Source: JBBQWR01 sp038210495 | GTDB taxonomy: Bacteria > Planctomycetota > Planctomycetia > Pirellulales > DATAWG01 | Direction of reading: 5' to 3' | NCBI GenBank assembly: GCA_038210495.1 | Contig: JBBQWR010000027.1 | Location: 1 to 64,000 of the forward strand | DNA: 64,000 nt | Part shown: positions 42,901-50,912 of the stretch, one piece after another | Layout: every line of letters begins with the position of its first letter | Position numbering within the stretch: the stretch's first letter is position 1 | Program-made: the position numbers and the translations under genes | Notes under the pieces: generated by a model | Database searches by the model: none | What the model saw: the letters and a program-made list of their open reading frames with translations, nothing else | What the model was told of the DNA's origin: nothing

Positions 42901-43800
42901 TGTTCTCGCTCTGGGATGCGCCTTTTCGTACGCTGCCCGCAGATTCGCCGTGCTGACGTGCGTGTAGATCTGCGTCGTGACCAAACTCTTGTGGCCGAGC
43001 AATTCTTGCACGCTACGAATATCGGCGCCGCGATCCAACAGGTGCGTGGCAAAGCTGTGCCGCAGCGTGTGCGGTGTCGTCCGGCTATCGAGGCCCGTCT
43101 GACGCAGATATTTCTCCAGCATCCGCGCCACGCTGCGCGTCGTCAGACGCTTGCCGAATCGATTGATGAACAGCGGCCGTTTCGGCGCCGGCTTGTCGGG
43201 CGTGACTGATTTGCGTTCCGCGAGCCAGGTTCGGATGGCTTTGATCGCGAAGGATCCGATCGGGGCGAGTCGTTCCTTCTTGCCTTTGCCCCGGACCCGC
43301 AGCACGCTTCCGGCGAAGTCGATGTCTTCATCGTCGAGGCCCACGACTTCGCTCACGCGCAAGCCGGCGGAATACAGCGTTTCCAAAATGGCCCGATCGC
43401 GGCGGCCCTGAACGCCGAAGGCCGGCGGCGACTCGAGCAGTCGGCCGATATCGTCGGTCGAAAGAAAATGCGGCAGCGAGCGTGGCTTGCGCGGATTTCG
43501 CAGCGGTTTGGCCGGATTGGAATTTGTCCAACCCTCGCGCTGGCCAAATCGAAAAAAGCTCCGCAGCGACGCCAGCCGCCGGGCGATCGTCGTCTTGGCG
43601 TAGCCTGCCTCGTGCATCGCCGCGACATAACCGCGTAACTCGACGGTCGTGATCGCCGATGGTTCTGGGCAAACGCCGCGGGCCTGCGTGAGATATTGCA
43701 CGAGCAGACCCAAATCTTCGCGATAGCTCTTGATCGTCAAATCCGAGACGTTGCGTTCAACGGCCAGATACTGAAGAAATCGAGCGATCGAGGTCTGCAT
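42898..43800 (-). CDS. xerC: Tyrosine recombinase of the XerC/XerD type
   Basis: The product is 300 aa, the typical Xer length. It has an N-terminal SAM-like core-binding domain (1-95) and a catalytic domain with Arg148 (SAGLRVSE), Lys172 (RGKGKKER), His244-x-x-Arg247 (HTLRH), His270 (LGHKSL) and nucleophile Tyr279 (TTQIYTHV). The full pentad is present. It is probably the housekeeping dimer-resolution recombinase; XerC versus XerD cannot be separated here, and a phage-type integrase is less likely because no att site or phage genes are near. Repeat elements flank it on both sides and one contains its stop codon. Confidence 0.9.
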   Translation of the reverse strand: MQTSIARFLQYLAVERNVSDLTIKSYREDLGLLVQYLTQARGVCPEPSAITTVELRGYVAAMHEAGYAKTTIARRLASLRSFFRFGQREGWTNSNPAKPLRNPRKPRSLPHFLSTDDIGRLLESPPAFGVQGRRDRAILETLYSAGLRVSEVVGLDDEDIDFAGSVLRVRGKGKKERLAPIGSFAIKAIRTWLAERKSVTPDKPAPKRPLFINRFGKRLTTRSVARMLEKYLRQTGLDSRTTPHTLRHSFATHLLDRGADIRSVQELLGHKSLVTTQIYTHVSTANLRAAYEKAHPRART

Positions 43801-43836
43801 GGCGGTGAGAGGCTTGAGGCGCGACGCTTGAGGACT

Positions 43837-43941
43837 GTAGGTCAGGCACTCCGTGCCTGACGAGGCGGATCGATTGATAGAACAGGACGGAGGGTATGGA
43901 ATCGGGCTGCACGGCTGTCAGGCGCGGAGTGCCTGACCTAC
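43837..43941. repeat. Dispersed inverted-repeat element, family 2 (copy 3)
   Basis: GTAGGTCAGGCACTCCGTGC at 43837-43856 is mirrored by a partner ending GGAGTGCCTGACCTAC at 43926-43941. It is 105 bp long and lies 37 bp upstream of the xerC start codon. Confidence 0.85.
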
Positions 43942-43993
43942 GTTTCCTTCGTCCTCTGGTCCCTAGTCTCCCAGCCCCTGACCCCTTCTCCCT

Positions 43994-44251
43994 CTACACT
44001 TCATCCGTATCCTTTGGCAGCGCGACATTGAACCGACGTTTGCCCCCCTTGGGCGCTGGAACCGCTGACGGGATGCCTTGCCGGATTTTTTGGCTCAGAA
44101 CGGCCGCATCATACCAGGTGAAGCTGAGATCGGGATTCGAGGCGAATCGACCTAGCACGCGCAGCGTTTCGGCCCGGCTGGCGTCGTCGTACAAAAAGAC
44201 GTACCGCTCGGCGCCCTTCACAAGAGCCAACACATTGATATCGTCTGACAC
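43994..44251 (-). CDS. Small conserved-looking protein of unknown function
   Basis: The product is 85 aa from GTG 44251, which has AAGGAG 10 nt upstream (44267-44262). The frame is open 20 codons further, but those codons look non-coding. The protein has a compact alpha/beta pattern (DDINVLALVKGAERYVFLYDD, LRVLGRFASNPDLSFTWYDA) and a basic tail. No cysteine, signal peptide or membrane segment. It reads like a real soluble protein. It lies between xerC and a lipoprotein gene on the same strand. I do not recognise a named family. Confidence 0.65.
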   Translation of the reverse strand: MSDDINVLALVKGAERYVFLYDDASRAETLRVLGRFASNPDLSFTWYDAAVLSQKIRQGIPSAVPAPKGGKRRFNVALPKDTDEV

Positions 44252-44493
44252 GGCCGGGCAACTCCTTCTGGGCGAGTGCGTCCTGGTGACCTCTGCTGTC
44301 GGAAAATTCATCCCTGGCGCCGCGAGTACGCTCGTGGGCGAGTCCGCGATGGGCGCCGCGGGGATCGAATAGTTTTCCTCGGCGAAATCGTGGCGGGATT
44401 TTTTGGCGGCTCGTCGCGTTTGGCGAACCGAGCTGTCGGCCTGGCGGAAAGTCCGTCTTCACGCTCAGGCGGGCGGGGGCCATCCTCAAAAAC

Positions 44494-45615
44494 TTATCGG
44501 CTTTGAGGCCAGCGCCACACGACCTTCGTTTCGCCGGCGCCGCCGCGAGCCGTCAACATTTCGGCGATGTGCTTGTGACAGCAGAAACGGATGAAGTCGT
44601 CGCTGCGTTGCATGTACGCCGCCCAGCCGCCGAACCGCGCGTCGTCCCGAAAATTCACGTAGTGCTCCAGAGCCGCCGTGAATTCTGGATCGGTGCCGTG
44701 ATAAGATCCGGTGTGACGCAGCACGGGCCCATCGGTTGGAAAAGACAGGGGGTGGCCCGGCGATGGACCCGCGGGAATGAGCCCGCGCGGGTCAGGCCAA
44801 TTGGAAGACATGCTTGCGACGATGTTGATATCCGGCCCGCCAACCAAAACGCTGTGCGCGGCGATGGACTTGGCGGATGTTGTCGCTTGTCCGGGCGCGC
44901 CCCTGTCGCTGGCGGCGACATTACCGTTCGCGTCCCTGGCGCCGGCTGTATTGGATGCGCCGGCGGTCAGGCGTTTCTGCGATTGGTTCGTTTCGCCGCT
45001 CGCCATGCGGACACCGTCGCCACGAGTCGGATCACCGCGCCTCGCTGGCATCGGTATGCCCGGCTCGGTTTTATAATCTGGCGTTTGTGTGCGCAGTTGC
45101 TCGCGAGCTAGCGCCATTTGCGATTCCAACACAAGGGACGGCGGAATATCCTCCTGCGCAGGTGTTCCCCAGGGCAGACCATAGCCGGCTGGAATCTCAT
45201 GAAAGCACGGATTGGCCGAGAACCAATCGACTTGCAAAGTGCATCGCGGCGGATAATACGGGTCGAAATCGGTGACGACGCCGTAAATCACGGCGTCGAC
45301 TTCGAGAAATTGAGCGAGCCGGCGAAGATCTGCCGGCGTGTCGAGAGCAAAGTGGTTGTTGCGGATCGCGGCTTCCACGACGCCGATCGGCACGACTTCG
45401 TACCCTGGAACCGCTTGCAGTTCAGCAAAGTACGCCAACCCAAATTGCCGTGGATCGACCTTGGGATCGGTGCTGAGATTGATGAACGGCGCCACCGCAA
45501 CTTTGGTAAGTTGGGGAAACGGATTGTGCAACGTCGGCTGGTGACTGATCTCGGGTAGCAGACCGCAACCCGTGACCAGAATCACGACGCCGCAGGCGAT
45601 CGCCAGGCGCATCAT
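44494..45615 (-). CDS. Outer-surface lipoprotein of unknown function
   Basis: The product is about 374 aa from ATG 45615; the frame runs to 45717 but the added segment would precede the lipoprotein signal. The signal MMRLAIACGVVILVTGCG has a lipobox with Cys17. Residues ~30-140 (KVAVAPFINLSTDP, a VPIGVVEAAIR helix, VDAVIYGVVTDFDPYYPP) resemble the nucleotide-fold-like domain of secretin-pilotin or LpoB/CsgG-like lipoproteins. A Ser/Gly/Ala/Asn-rich linker (~190-260) follows, then a globular end (FRDDARFGGWAAYMQRSDDFIRF). Function unknown. Confidence 0.75.
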   Translation of the reverse strand: MMRLAIACGVVILVTGCGLLPEISHQPTLHNPFPQLTKVAVAPFINLSTDPKVDPRQFGLAYFAELQAVPGYEVVPIGVVEAAIRNNHFALDTPADLRRLAQFLEVDAVIYGVVTDFDPYYPPRCTLQVDWFSANPCFHEIPAGYGLPWGTPAQEDIPPSLVLESQMALAREQLRTQTPDYKTEPGIPMPARRGDPTRGDGVRMASGETNQSQKRLTAGASNTAGARDANGNVAASDRGAPGQATTSAKSIAAHSVLVGGPDINIVASMSSNWPDPRGLIPAGPSPGHPLSFPTDGPVLRHTGSYHGTDPEFTAALEHYVNFRDDARFGGWAAYMQRSDDFIRFCCHKHIAEMLTARGGAGETKVVWRWPQSR

Positions 45616-46023
45616 GTGTTGGCACAACCGTTTGGAAAAGGTTTCCCCCCTTTTCCCCTGCCGACAGGCGCAAGGCCAGCAGTCGGCAACGTCCGCTTTA
45701 TCGGTAAGGTTTGACACCTAACTGAAGGGGAAATGCGGGAAGCATGGAGCGTGGTGCGTGGAGCGTTTGGGCAAGCAGGCAGAATGGCCGGATGGCTTTG
45801 TGACGATACTAAGATCGGCGGCGACAAATTGGGACTATGTGCGGTTTGAGCGGATAGGGAATCGCGACGGCGCGGCACGATGCCGCGGCTATGTACCTCC
45901 GGCTCCCGACTCCCATCTCGCGACTTACTTCCGTGCTTGCACGAATTCGTTTGTTAACAGACAATGGCCCGGGCGGTCGGCCATTCGTGACGTTCAGCGT
46001 GAGGCCCGCGGGGAGAGGCGGCG
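45616..46023. other. Intergenic region with a solitary family 1 half element
   Basis: The only structure I see in 45616-46023 is one family 1 right arm at 45868-45893 (ATGCCGCGGCTATG), without a left partner. A divergent promoter for the lipoprotein and the aminotransferase genes must lie here, but no clear -35/-10 pair was found. Confidence 0.5.
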
Positions 46024-47301
46024 ATGTGGGTGCGGAAACGACTTGATTTGAGCTGGCTGGATTTGGCCCATGGCATGGCCAATTGTATCCTGCCGCGCAG
46101 CCGCGTAGCTCAGGCCAGGGCGCTCGAGCGAATGTGGACCTGCGACGACGACGCGATCGCTTGCCTATCCGTCCGCAGCGGTTTCGATCTCTGGTTGTCG
46201 GCGCTCAATCTGCCGCGCGGTAGCGAAGTCATTGTGTCGGCGATCACGATTCCCGACATGATTCGGATCATTCGCGATCACGGTCTGTTGCCCGTGCCGG
46301 TGGATGTCGATCACGAGCGATTGGCGATCGACATCGGCGCATTGAAACGAGCCGTTACGCCGCGGACTCGAATCATTTTATTGGCCCATTTGTTCGGCAC
46401 GCGGCAACCGCTCGACGCGGTCACCGAGTTCGCTCGCGATCGAGAACTGCTGCTCGTCGAAGATTGCGCTCAGGCCTTCGTCGGCCGGGAGTTCACAGGG
46501 CATTCGGATGCCGATGTGTCGATGTTCAGCTTCGGGCCGATTAAGACGGCCACGGCGCTGGGAGGCGGATTGCTGCGAGTGCGCGACCGCGGCGTGCTCT
46601 CGACGATGCGCACGTTGTTGGCCGAGCAGCCGCGGCAAAGTCGCTGGGCTTATTTTAGCCGCGCGGCGAAATACGCGGGCATGAAACTTTTGTCGAGTCG
46701 GCCGCTCTACACGACAATCTTTAGCTTCTACGGTCTGATCGGGCGCGATCCGGATGGGCTGGTGAGTGGCGCGGTGCGTGGATTCGCCGGTCCCGATTTC
46801 TTCCGCCGCATCCGTCGTCAGCCCTCGGCGCCGCTACTGTCGCTGATCTATCGGCGGATCGCAAAGTTTGACCGGCAAAGGATCGTCCGGCGCACGCGGT
46901 TGGGGGCTCGGCAACTCGATTTGCTCGACGGCAGCTTTCCGTGCCCAGGAGCCGGCGACGAGGCCTGTAGCTACTGGGTCTTCGCCGTACTGGCCCACGA
47001 ACCGGCCGAGTTGATCGCGGCCTTGCGGGCGGCCGGTTTCGATGGCTCGTCGGCGCACAGCATGTGTGTCGTCGAACCGCCGGACGATCGACGATCGGAG
47101 CGGGCCGAAATGGCCGAGACGATGTTGCCCCGGATCGTGTATCTGCCTCACTACACGCAACTGCCGGATCGAGAACTGCAGCGCATGGCGAGCGTGCTGA
47201 AAGTCGTCGCAGGCTCGTCGGCTGCCGACCGGCGTGGCGTCGTCGGCTTGTCGTCCACCGCGGAAGCGCATGGCGTGCTCGTTCCGGGCAGCGGGCGGTA
47301 A
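46024..47301 (+). CDS. DegT/DnrJ/EryC1/StrS-family PLP-dependent aminotransferase
   Basis: The product is 425 aa. The family fold is seen in SGFDLWLSALNLPRGSEVIVSAITIPDMI, the substrate loop ILLAHLFGTRQP, the cofactor Asp in LLVEDCAQAF and the Schiff-base Lys174 in MFSFGPIKTATALGGG. These enzymes usually make amino sugars for polysaccharides or antibiotics. The chain has an unusual insertion at ~205-265 with a hydrophobic patch (LYTTIFSFYGLIG), and a low-complexity tail. No sugar-nucleotide genes are adjacent, so the substrate cannot be named; a role in surface polysaccharide would fit the exosortase/kdsA genes downstream. Confidence 0.85.
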   Translation: MWVRKRLDLSWLDLAHGMANCILPRSRVAQARALERMWTCDDDAIACLSVRSGFDLWLSALNLPRGSEVIVSAITIPDMIRIIRDHGLLPVPVDVDHERLAIDIGALKRAVTPRTRIILLAHLFGTRQPLDAVTEFARDRELLLVEDCAQAFVGREFTGHSDADVSMFSFGPIKTATALGGGLLRVRDRGVLSTMRTLLAEQPRQSRWAYFSRAAKYAGMKLLSSRPLYTTIFSFYGLIGRDPDGLVSGAVRGFAGPDFFRRIRRQPSAPLLSLIYRRIAKFDRQRIVRRTRLGARQLDLLDGSFPCPGAGDEACSYWVFAVLAHEPAELIAALRAAGFDGSSAHSMCVVEPPDDRRSERAEMAETMLPRIVYLPHYTQLPDRELQRMASVLKVVAGSSAADRRGVVGLSSTAEAHGVLVPGSGR

Positions 47302-47337
47302 ACGCTCGCTCAGTAATCGGCTCTCGTCACACGAATA

Positions 47338-47422
47338 GAGCCGCGCACGAAGTAAGCTTCGTTCGCTAGAATTCGCTACTTCTTTTCAAATGCGATCCAA
47401 GCGCTTACTTCGCGCGAGGCTC
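47338..47422. terminator. Inverted repeat between convergent genes (family 3, copy 2)
   Basis: GAGCCGCGCACGAAGTAAGC at 47338-47357 pairs with GCTTACTTCGCGCGAGGCTC at 47403-47422, 18 of 20 positions. It occupies the gap between the aminotransferase stop (47301) and the deacetylase stop (47442). The core CACGAAGTAAGC is shared with the element at 14940. Candidate bidirectional terminator. Confidence 0.6.
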
Positions 47423-47441
47423 GATTTGACTTCCGGCTTGC

Positions 47442-48131
47442 TTATATAAACTCCGTCAGCCCCTTAACGCCAATCGGTTCGCGGCATGCAAACGGCTCGC
47501 CGTAGGAAACGCCGATCGACCAGCCCCAAAAGGCTGCCTGATCGCGCTGCCGATCGAGGAAGGTCGGGGCCGATTGCTCTCGGCCGGCGACGAACTGGCT
47601 TTGATAGCAGGCGATCGACGCCAGCTTCTTGTCCCAGTAAGAACTGATATCGAGCACGAACGCCGGTTGTGGCGGCTGACGCAGATGCACGCAGTAGTAA
47701 TAAAAAATTCGCTCGGGAAAATGCGGAGCGCCAGGGATATCGCTCTTGGTCAGCTTCGACCAAAATCGGGCTGCTTCGATGAGCTGTGTCGCCGCCACGT
47801 GGTCGGGATGCGAGTCGACCCAAAACGGCGCAAATATCCAGCGCGGTTTTTCGCGGCGAAATACGCCGGCCAATTTGTGCCGCGCTTCGAGCGTCGCTTC
47901 CAAGCTGCGATTGGGCAGACCTAAATTTTCCCGCCAATCGAGCCCCAATACGGCGCTGGCGGCCGCTGTTTCGCGAGCCCGAATTTCGAGCGTCCCATGC
48001 GGCGTCGGCTCGCCGCTCGTGAGATCGAGCACGCCCACGCGCCAGCCATCGGCTTTGAATTTGAGAATCGCGCCGGCGGCGCCGAGCTCCGCGTCATCCG
48101 GATGCGGCGCCACGAACAAGACATCGAGCAC
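47442..48131 (-). CDS. bshB1: PIG-L/LmbE-family deacetylase, BshB1-like
   Basis: The product is 229 aa from GTG 48131. Zinc-site motif PHPDDAELG lies at 9-17 and WVDSHPDHVAA at ~104-114. The order DLTSGEPTPHGTLEIRARE, then ENLGLPNRS and a Tyr-rich FYYYCVH...FVLDISSYWDKKLASIACYQSQF follows the BshB1 group, which deacetylates GlcNAc-malate in bacillithiol synthesis. The other bacillithiol genes (bshA, bshC) are not in the window, so a different GlcNAc substrate remains possible. Confidence 0.85.
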   Translation of the reverse strand: MLDVLFVAPHPDDAELGAAGAILKFKADGWRVGVLDLTSGEPTPHGTLEIRARETAAASAVLGLDWRENLGLPNRSLEATLEARHKLAGVFRREKPRWIFAPFWVDSHPDHVAATQLIEAARFWSKLTKSDIPGAPHFPERIFYYYCVHLRQPPQPAFVLDISSYWDKKLASIACYQSQFVAGREQSAPTFLDRQRDQAAFWGWSIGVSYGEPFACREPIGVKGLTEFI

Positions 48132-48330
48132 GGCGAATCTCCGCGGTTGCTAGCCGATACAAACTTCAGTGAATGGTCCTAGCCAAATTGTGCATCTATC
48201 CTGGTCGAAATTGACGAGGCACGCAATTGGCCTGGACACGACTCCCGCGGTTTGCGACAGTTCTCGCCTCTTCTCAATTACATTGATCGTCGACGGGCAA
48301 TCGCCTTTTCGCCCCCAGTTGGGTTTCGCT

Positions 48331-48609
48331 ATGCCGCGAGTATTCTCGAACGTTCCCACTTCCGAACATTCTCATTCCTCATCAAGCGGACGGTTTACGG
48401 CCCGTTGGCTGATAGCCGCTTGCTGCGCCGGCGGACTTGTCTCGGTCGGTTGTACGCAGGCGCAATGGGCCACCATGATGGGCGAGGGATTTCACGACGA
48501 ATTCGCCGGCTCCGGCAAAACGATGCGGGGCAAGAACGCCAATGGCGGCGACCTCGACGGCCTCAGCACTAAGTCGCAAGACATCGAACGCGACCTCGGC
48601 GTCAAGTAG
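48331..48609 (+). CDS. Small lipoprotein, unknown function
   Basis: The product is 92 aa from ATG 48331. After a Ser/His-rich head, RWLIAACCAGGLVSVGC is a lipoprotein signal with the lipobox Cys at ~41. The mature ~50 aa are polar and Gly/Asp-rich (GKTMRGKNANGGDLDGL). The head before the hydrophobic core is long for a signal peptide, so the true start may be later. No family recognised. Confidence 0.5.
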   Translation: MPRVFSNVPTSEHSHSSSSGRFTARWLIAACCAGGLVSVGCTQAQWATMMGEGFHDEFAGSGKTMRGKNANGGDLDGLSTKSQDIERDLGVK

Positions 48610-48736
48610 CGACGCCGATAGTTGAGTCAACCACGCACCGGGGCTTCGGCGCGGCGTCGCCAGCCCCCGAATGGTCCCGACTCCCGACTCCTCGCCCCCG
48701 CTTGCCAATCGGCCAAATGGCGACTACGCTCGCGGT

Positions 48737-50257
48737 ATGATCCAATCGAACACGGAAACATACGAAAATGTCGTCTCGCACGTCCGTCAAACGGCGCTGC
48801 TAAATTCTGTCGAGTCGTTGTTGGGCTGGGACGAACGGACGTACATGCCCGACGCCGCCGGCGCCTATCGGGCAGAGCAAATGACAATGCTCGCTGGGAT
48901 GCTGCACGAGCGGCGAACCGATTCGAGACTCGGTGAGTGGCTGGCGGAGTTGATCGAGGGGGGCGCGGCGGCCGACCCGCGGAGCGAGCTGACCGCCACG
49001 ATTCGCGAGCTAAAGCGGCAATACGACAAACTCGTTAAATTGCCCCAGTCGCTGGTCGAAGAACTGACTCGCGTCTCGGTGCTGGGACAGCAGGCCTGGG
49101 TCACCGCGCGAGCGAACAACGACTTCAAATCTTTTCAGCCGCTGCTGGAAAAGACATTCGATCTGAAGCGGCAGCAGGCCGACGCAATTGGCTACGCCGA
49201 ATGTCGCTACGACGCATTGTTGGATGATTTCGAGCCCGGCGGCCGGACATCGCAAATTGCCGAGGTGCTGGCGGGCCTGCGGGAGCGGTTAGTGCCGCTA
49301 GTCTCCGCGATCGCGGCGAGCGGCCGAGTTGCAAACGTGGAGATCGTCTCGCGACATTTTCCGCGCGCGGCACAGCAGAAATTCGGCGAAGCGGCGGCCA
49401 AGCGGATCGGCTTCGATTTTCAGCGCGGCCGCTTGGATATCACGGCTCATCCGTTCTGCTCCGGCATGGGACCCAACGATTGCCGAATCACAACCCGCTA
49501 CGACGAGCATCATTTCAACGGCGCGTTTTTCGGCATTCTGCACGAGGCCGGTCACGGGATTTACGATCAAGGGTTGCCGCCCGAGAAATTCGGCCTGCCA
49601 TCGGGCGACGCCACGTCGCTGGGCATCCACGAGTCGCAGTCCCGGATGTGGGAAAATCTGGTCGGGCGCAGCCGTGAGTTCTGGGAATTTTCCTACGCCG
49701 ACGCACAAGCGGCGTTTCCCGAGGCGCTTGTCAGCGTGCCACTCGATGAATTTTATTTCGCGATCAACGACGTCCGACCGTCGCTGATTCGAGTTGAAGC
49801 CGACGAGGCGACATATAACCTGCACATCCTGATTCGCTTCGAGCTCGAGCAGGCACTGTTGAACGATGACTTGCGGGTTGCCGATCTGCCGGGGGCTTGG
49901 AACGAGAAGTACCGCCATTATCTGGGCATCACGCCGCCCAGCGATGCGGAGGGGGTGCTGCAGGATATTCACTGGAGCGCCGGGCTGATCGGGTATTTTC
50001 CGACCTATTCGCTCGGCAACCTCTACGCCTCGCAATTCTTCGCCAAGGCGGACAGCGATCTGGGAGGGGTCGGGCGCCAATTCGCTCGCGGCGAGTTCGA
50101 GCCGCTCCGCGAGTGGTTGCGACGAGAAATCCACCAGCACGGGAGTCGCTATCGTGCGCCGGAGTTGGTCGAATTGGTGACCGGCCAGCCGTTATCCCAC
50201 GAACCGCTTATGCAGCATCTGCACTGTAAATTCGGCCGGCTGTACGGCATTTCTTAG
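48737..50257 (+). CDS. M32-family carboxypeptidase (Taq-type)
   Basis: The product is 506 aa from ATG 48737, the standard length of M32 metallocarboxypeptidases. Motifs in order: HPF (ITAHPFCSGMG), DxRxT (NDCRITTRY), HEAGH at 269-273 (zinc ligands and catalytic Glu), HESQSR (third ligand), IRVEADEATYNLHILIRF and GVLQDIHW. All zinc ligands are intact. It removes C-terminal residues, probably in the cytoplasm because no signal peptide is seen. It stands alone. Confidence 0.96.
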   Translation: MIQSNTETYENVVSHVRQTALLNSVESLLGWDERTYMPDAAGAYRAEQMTMLAGMLHERRTDSRLGEWLAELIEGGAAADPRSELTATIRELKRQYDKLVKLPQSLVEELTRVSVLGQQAWVTARANNDFKSFQPLLEKTFDLKRQQADAIGYAECRYDALLDDFEPGGRTSQIAEVLAGLRERLVPLVSAIAASGRVANVEIVSRHFPRAAQQKFGEAAAKRIGFDFQRGRLDITAHPFCSGMGPNDCRITTRYDEHHFNGAFFGILHEAGHGIYDQGLPPEKFGLPSGDATSLGIHESQSRMWENLVGRSREFWEFSYADAQAAFPEALVSVPLDEFYFAINDVRPSLIRVEADEATYNLHILIRFELEQALLNDDLRVADLPGAWNEKYRHYLGITPPSDAEGVLQDIHWSAGLIGYFPTYSLGNLYASQFFAKADSDLGGVGRQFARGEFEPLREWLRREIHQHGSRYRAPELVELVTGQPLSHEPLMQHLHCKFGRLYGIS

Positions 50258-50416
50258 GGACCTGGAAACGGGCTCTCGCCGGGTGCGCGGACGGCCGAGT
50301 CTGGAAGCGTCATCGCCGGAGCCCAGGCGAACTGCGAATGGGCCATTTTAACCCAAGTTGATGCGATTTGGTGAGATCTTGGTGCGTCAAAATGGACCTT
50401 TATATCGAAAACTAAT

Positions 50417-50445
50417 TTGACAACTGCAGAAAATCTGCATATCGT
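50417..50445 (+). promoter_or_regulatory. Candidate sigma70 promoter with a palindromic operator in its spacer
   Basis: TTGACA at 50417-50422 and TATCGT at 50440-50445 are 17 nt apart. The spacer contains the perfect palindrome TGCAGA-AAA-TCTGCA (50425-50439), a typical place for a repressor or MerR-type activator. The distance to the exosortase start is ~470 nt. Confidence 0.45.
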
Positions 50446-50622
50446 GAACTGAACGCTGATACGGCGTGCTGGCTGCAAGTTCGACCGGATTCTTTGGTCG
50501 ATTGCGGCGCATCCCGTGGGCCAGTGAAATGATTTGCGAGTCGGCTGTTCAGCCGTCGGATTGTTTTCACCCGAGGCGTCGTGGCTGGAATCCCGAGCAT
50601 CGGTGATTAGTAGTCGGCCATT

Positions 50623-50638
50623 TTGGCACAATGTATGC
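50623..50638 (+). promoter_or_regulatory. Candidate sigma54 (-24/-12) promoter
   Basis: TTGGCACAATGTATGC matches the sigma54 consensus with GG (50625-50626) and GC (50637-50638) exactly 10 nt apart. It lies 275 nt upstream of the exosortase start on the coding strand. In proteobacterial exosortase systems sigma54 and the PrsK/PrsR pair control related genes; no such regulator is in this window. Confidence 0.4.
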
Positions 50639-50912
50639 GGGCGACAACGGGATAATGTTGTCGAGTCGATTCTCGATGCGTTCGGGTATGATGAACTGCC
50701 CGCGACGTCCGGACGCACGGCGACGCTATTCATTTAATGCTACCTCGAGTTCCCTGAATCGGTCACAATTCTTGTCCTGTTTAAAAAACGCACCGGCTCG
50801 GCGGACGAGTCGGTAATCAACCGCTGGTTTGCCCTGATTTCCGGGCAGTATTAGGCCCTAAACCAGCGACACCCGCTCACCACGATCTGGGATTGCACCC
50901 TCGGAAAGGCCA

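Larger units (their letters stand above)
50258..50912. other. 655-bp regulatory-looking region upstream of the exosortase gene
   Basis: There is no coding frame of any quality. It contains a sigma70-like promoter with an embedded palindrome (50417-50445), a perfect CGGCTG-TT-CAGCCG hairpin (50542-50555), a sigma54-like site (50623-50638) and a CGACAAC/GTTGTCG pair (50642-50664). This density of candidate sites suggests complex control of the exosortase/co-polymerase genes. Confidence 0.5.

Noticed and set aside
42708..43941. Repeats around xerC taken as a CRISPR array or att sites
   Set aside because: Copies are paired inverted arms of two families, not regularly spaced direct repeats, and no cas or phage genes are near.
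45868..45893. Complete family 1 element upstream of the aminotransferase gene
   Set aside because: Only the right arm is present; no inverse partner within 300 bp.
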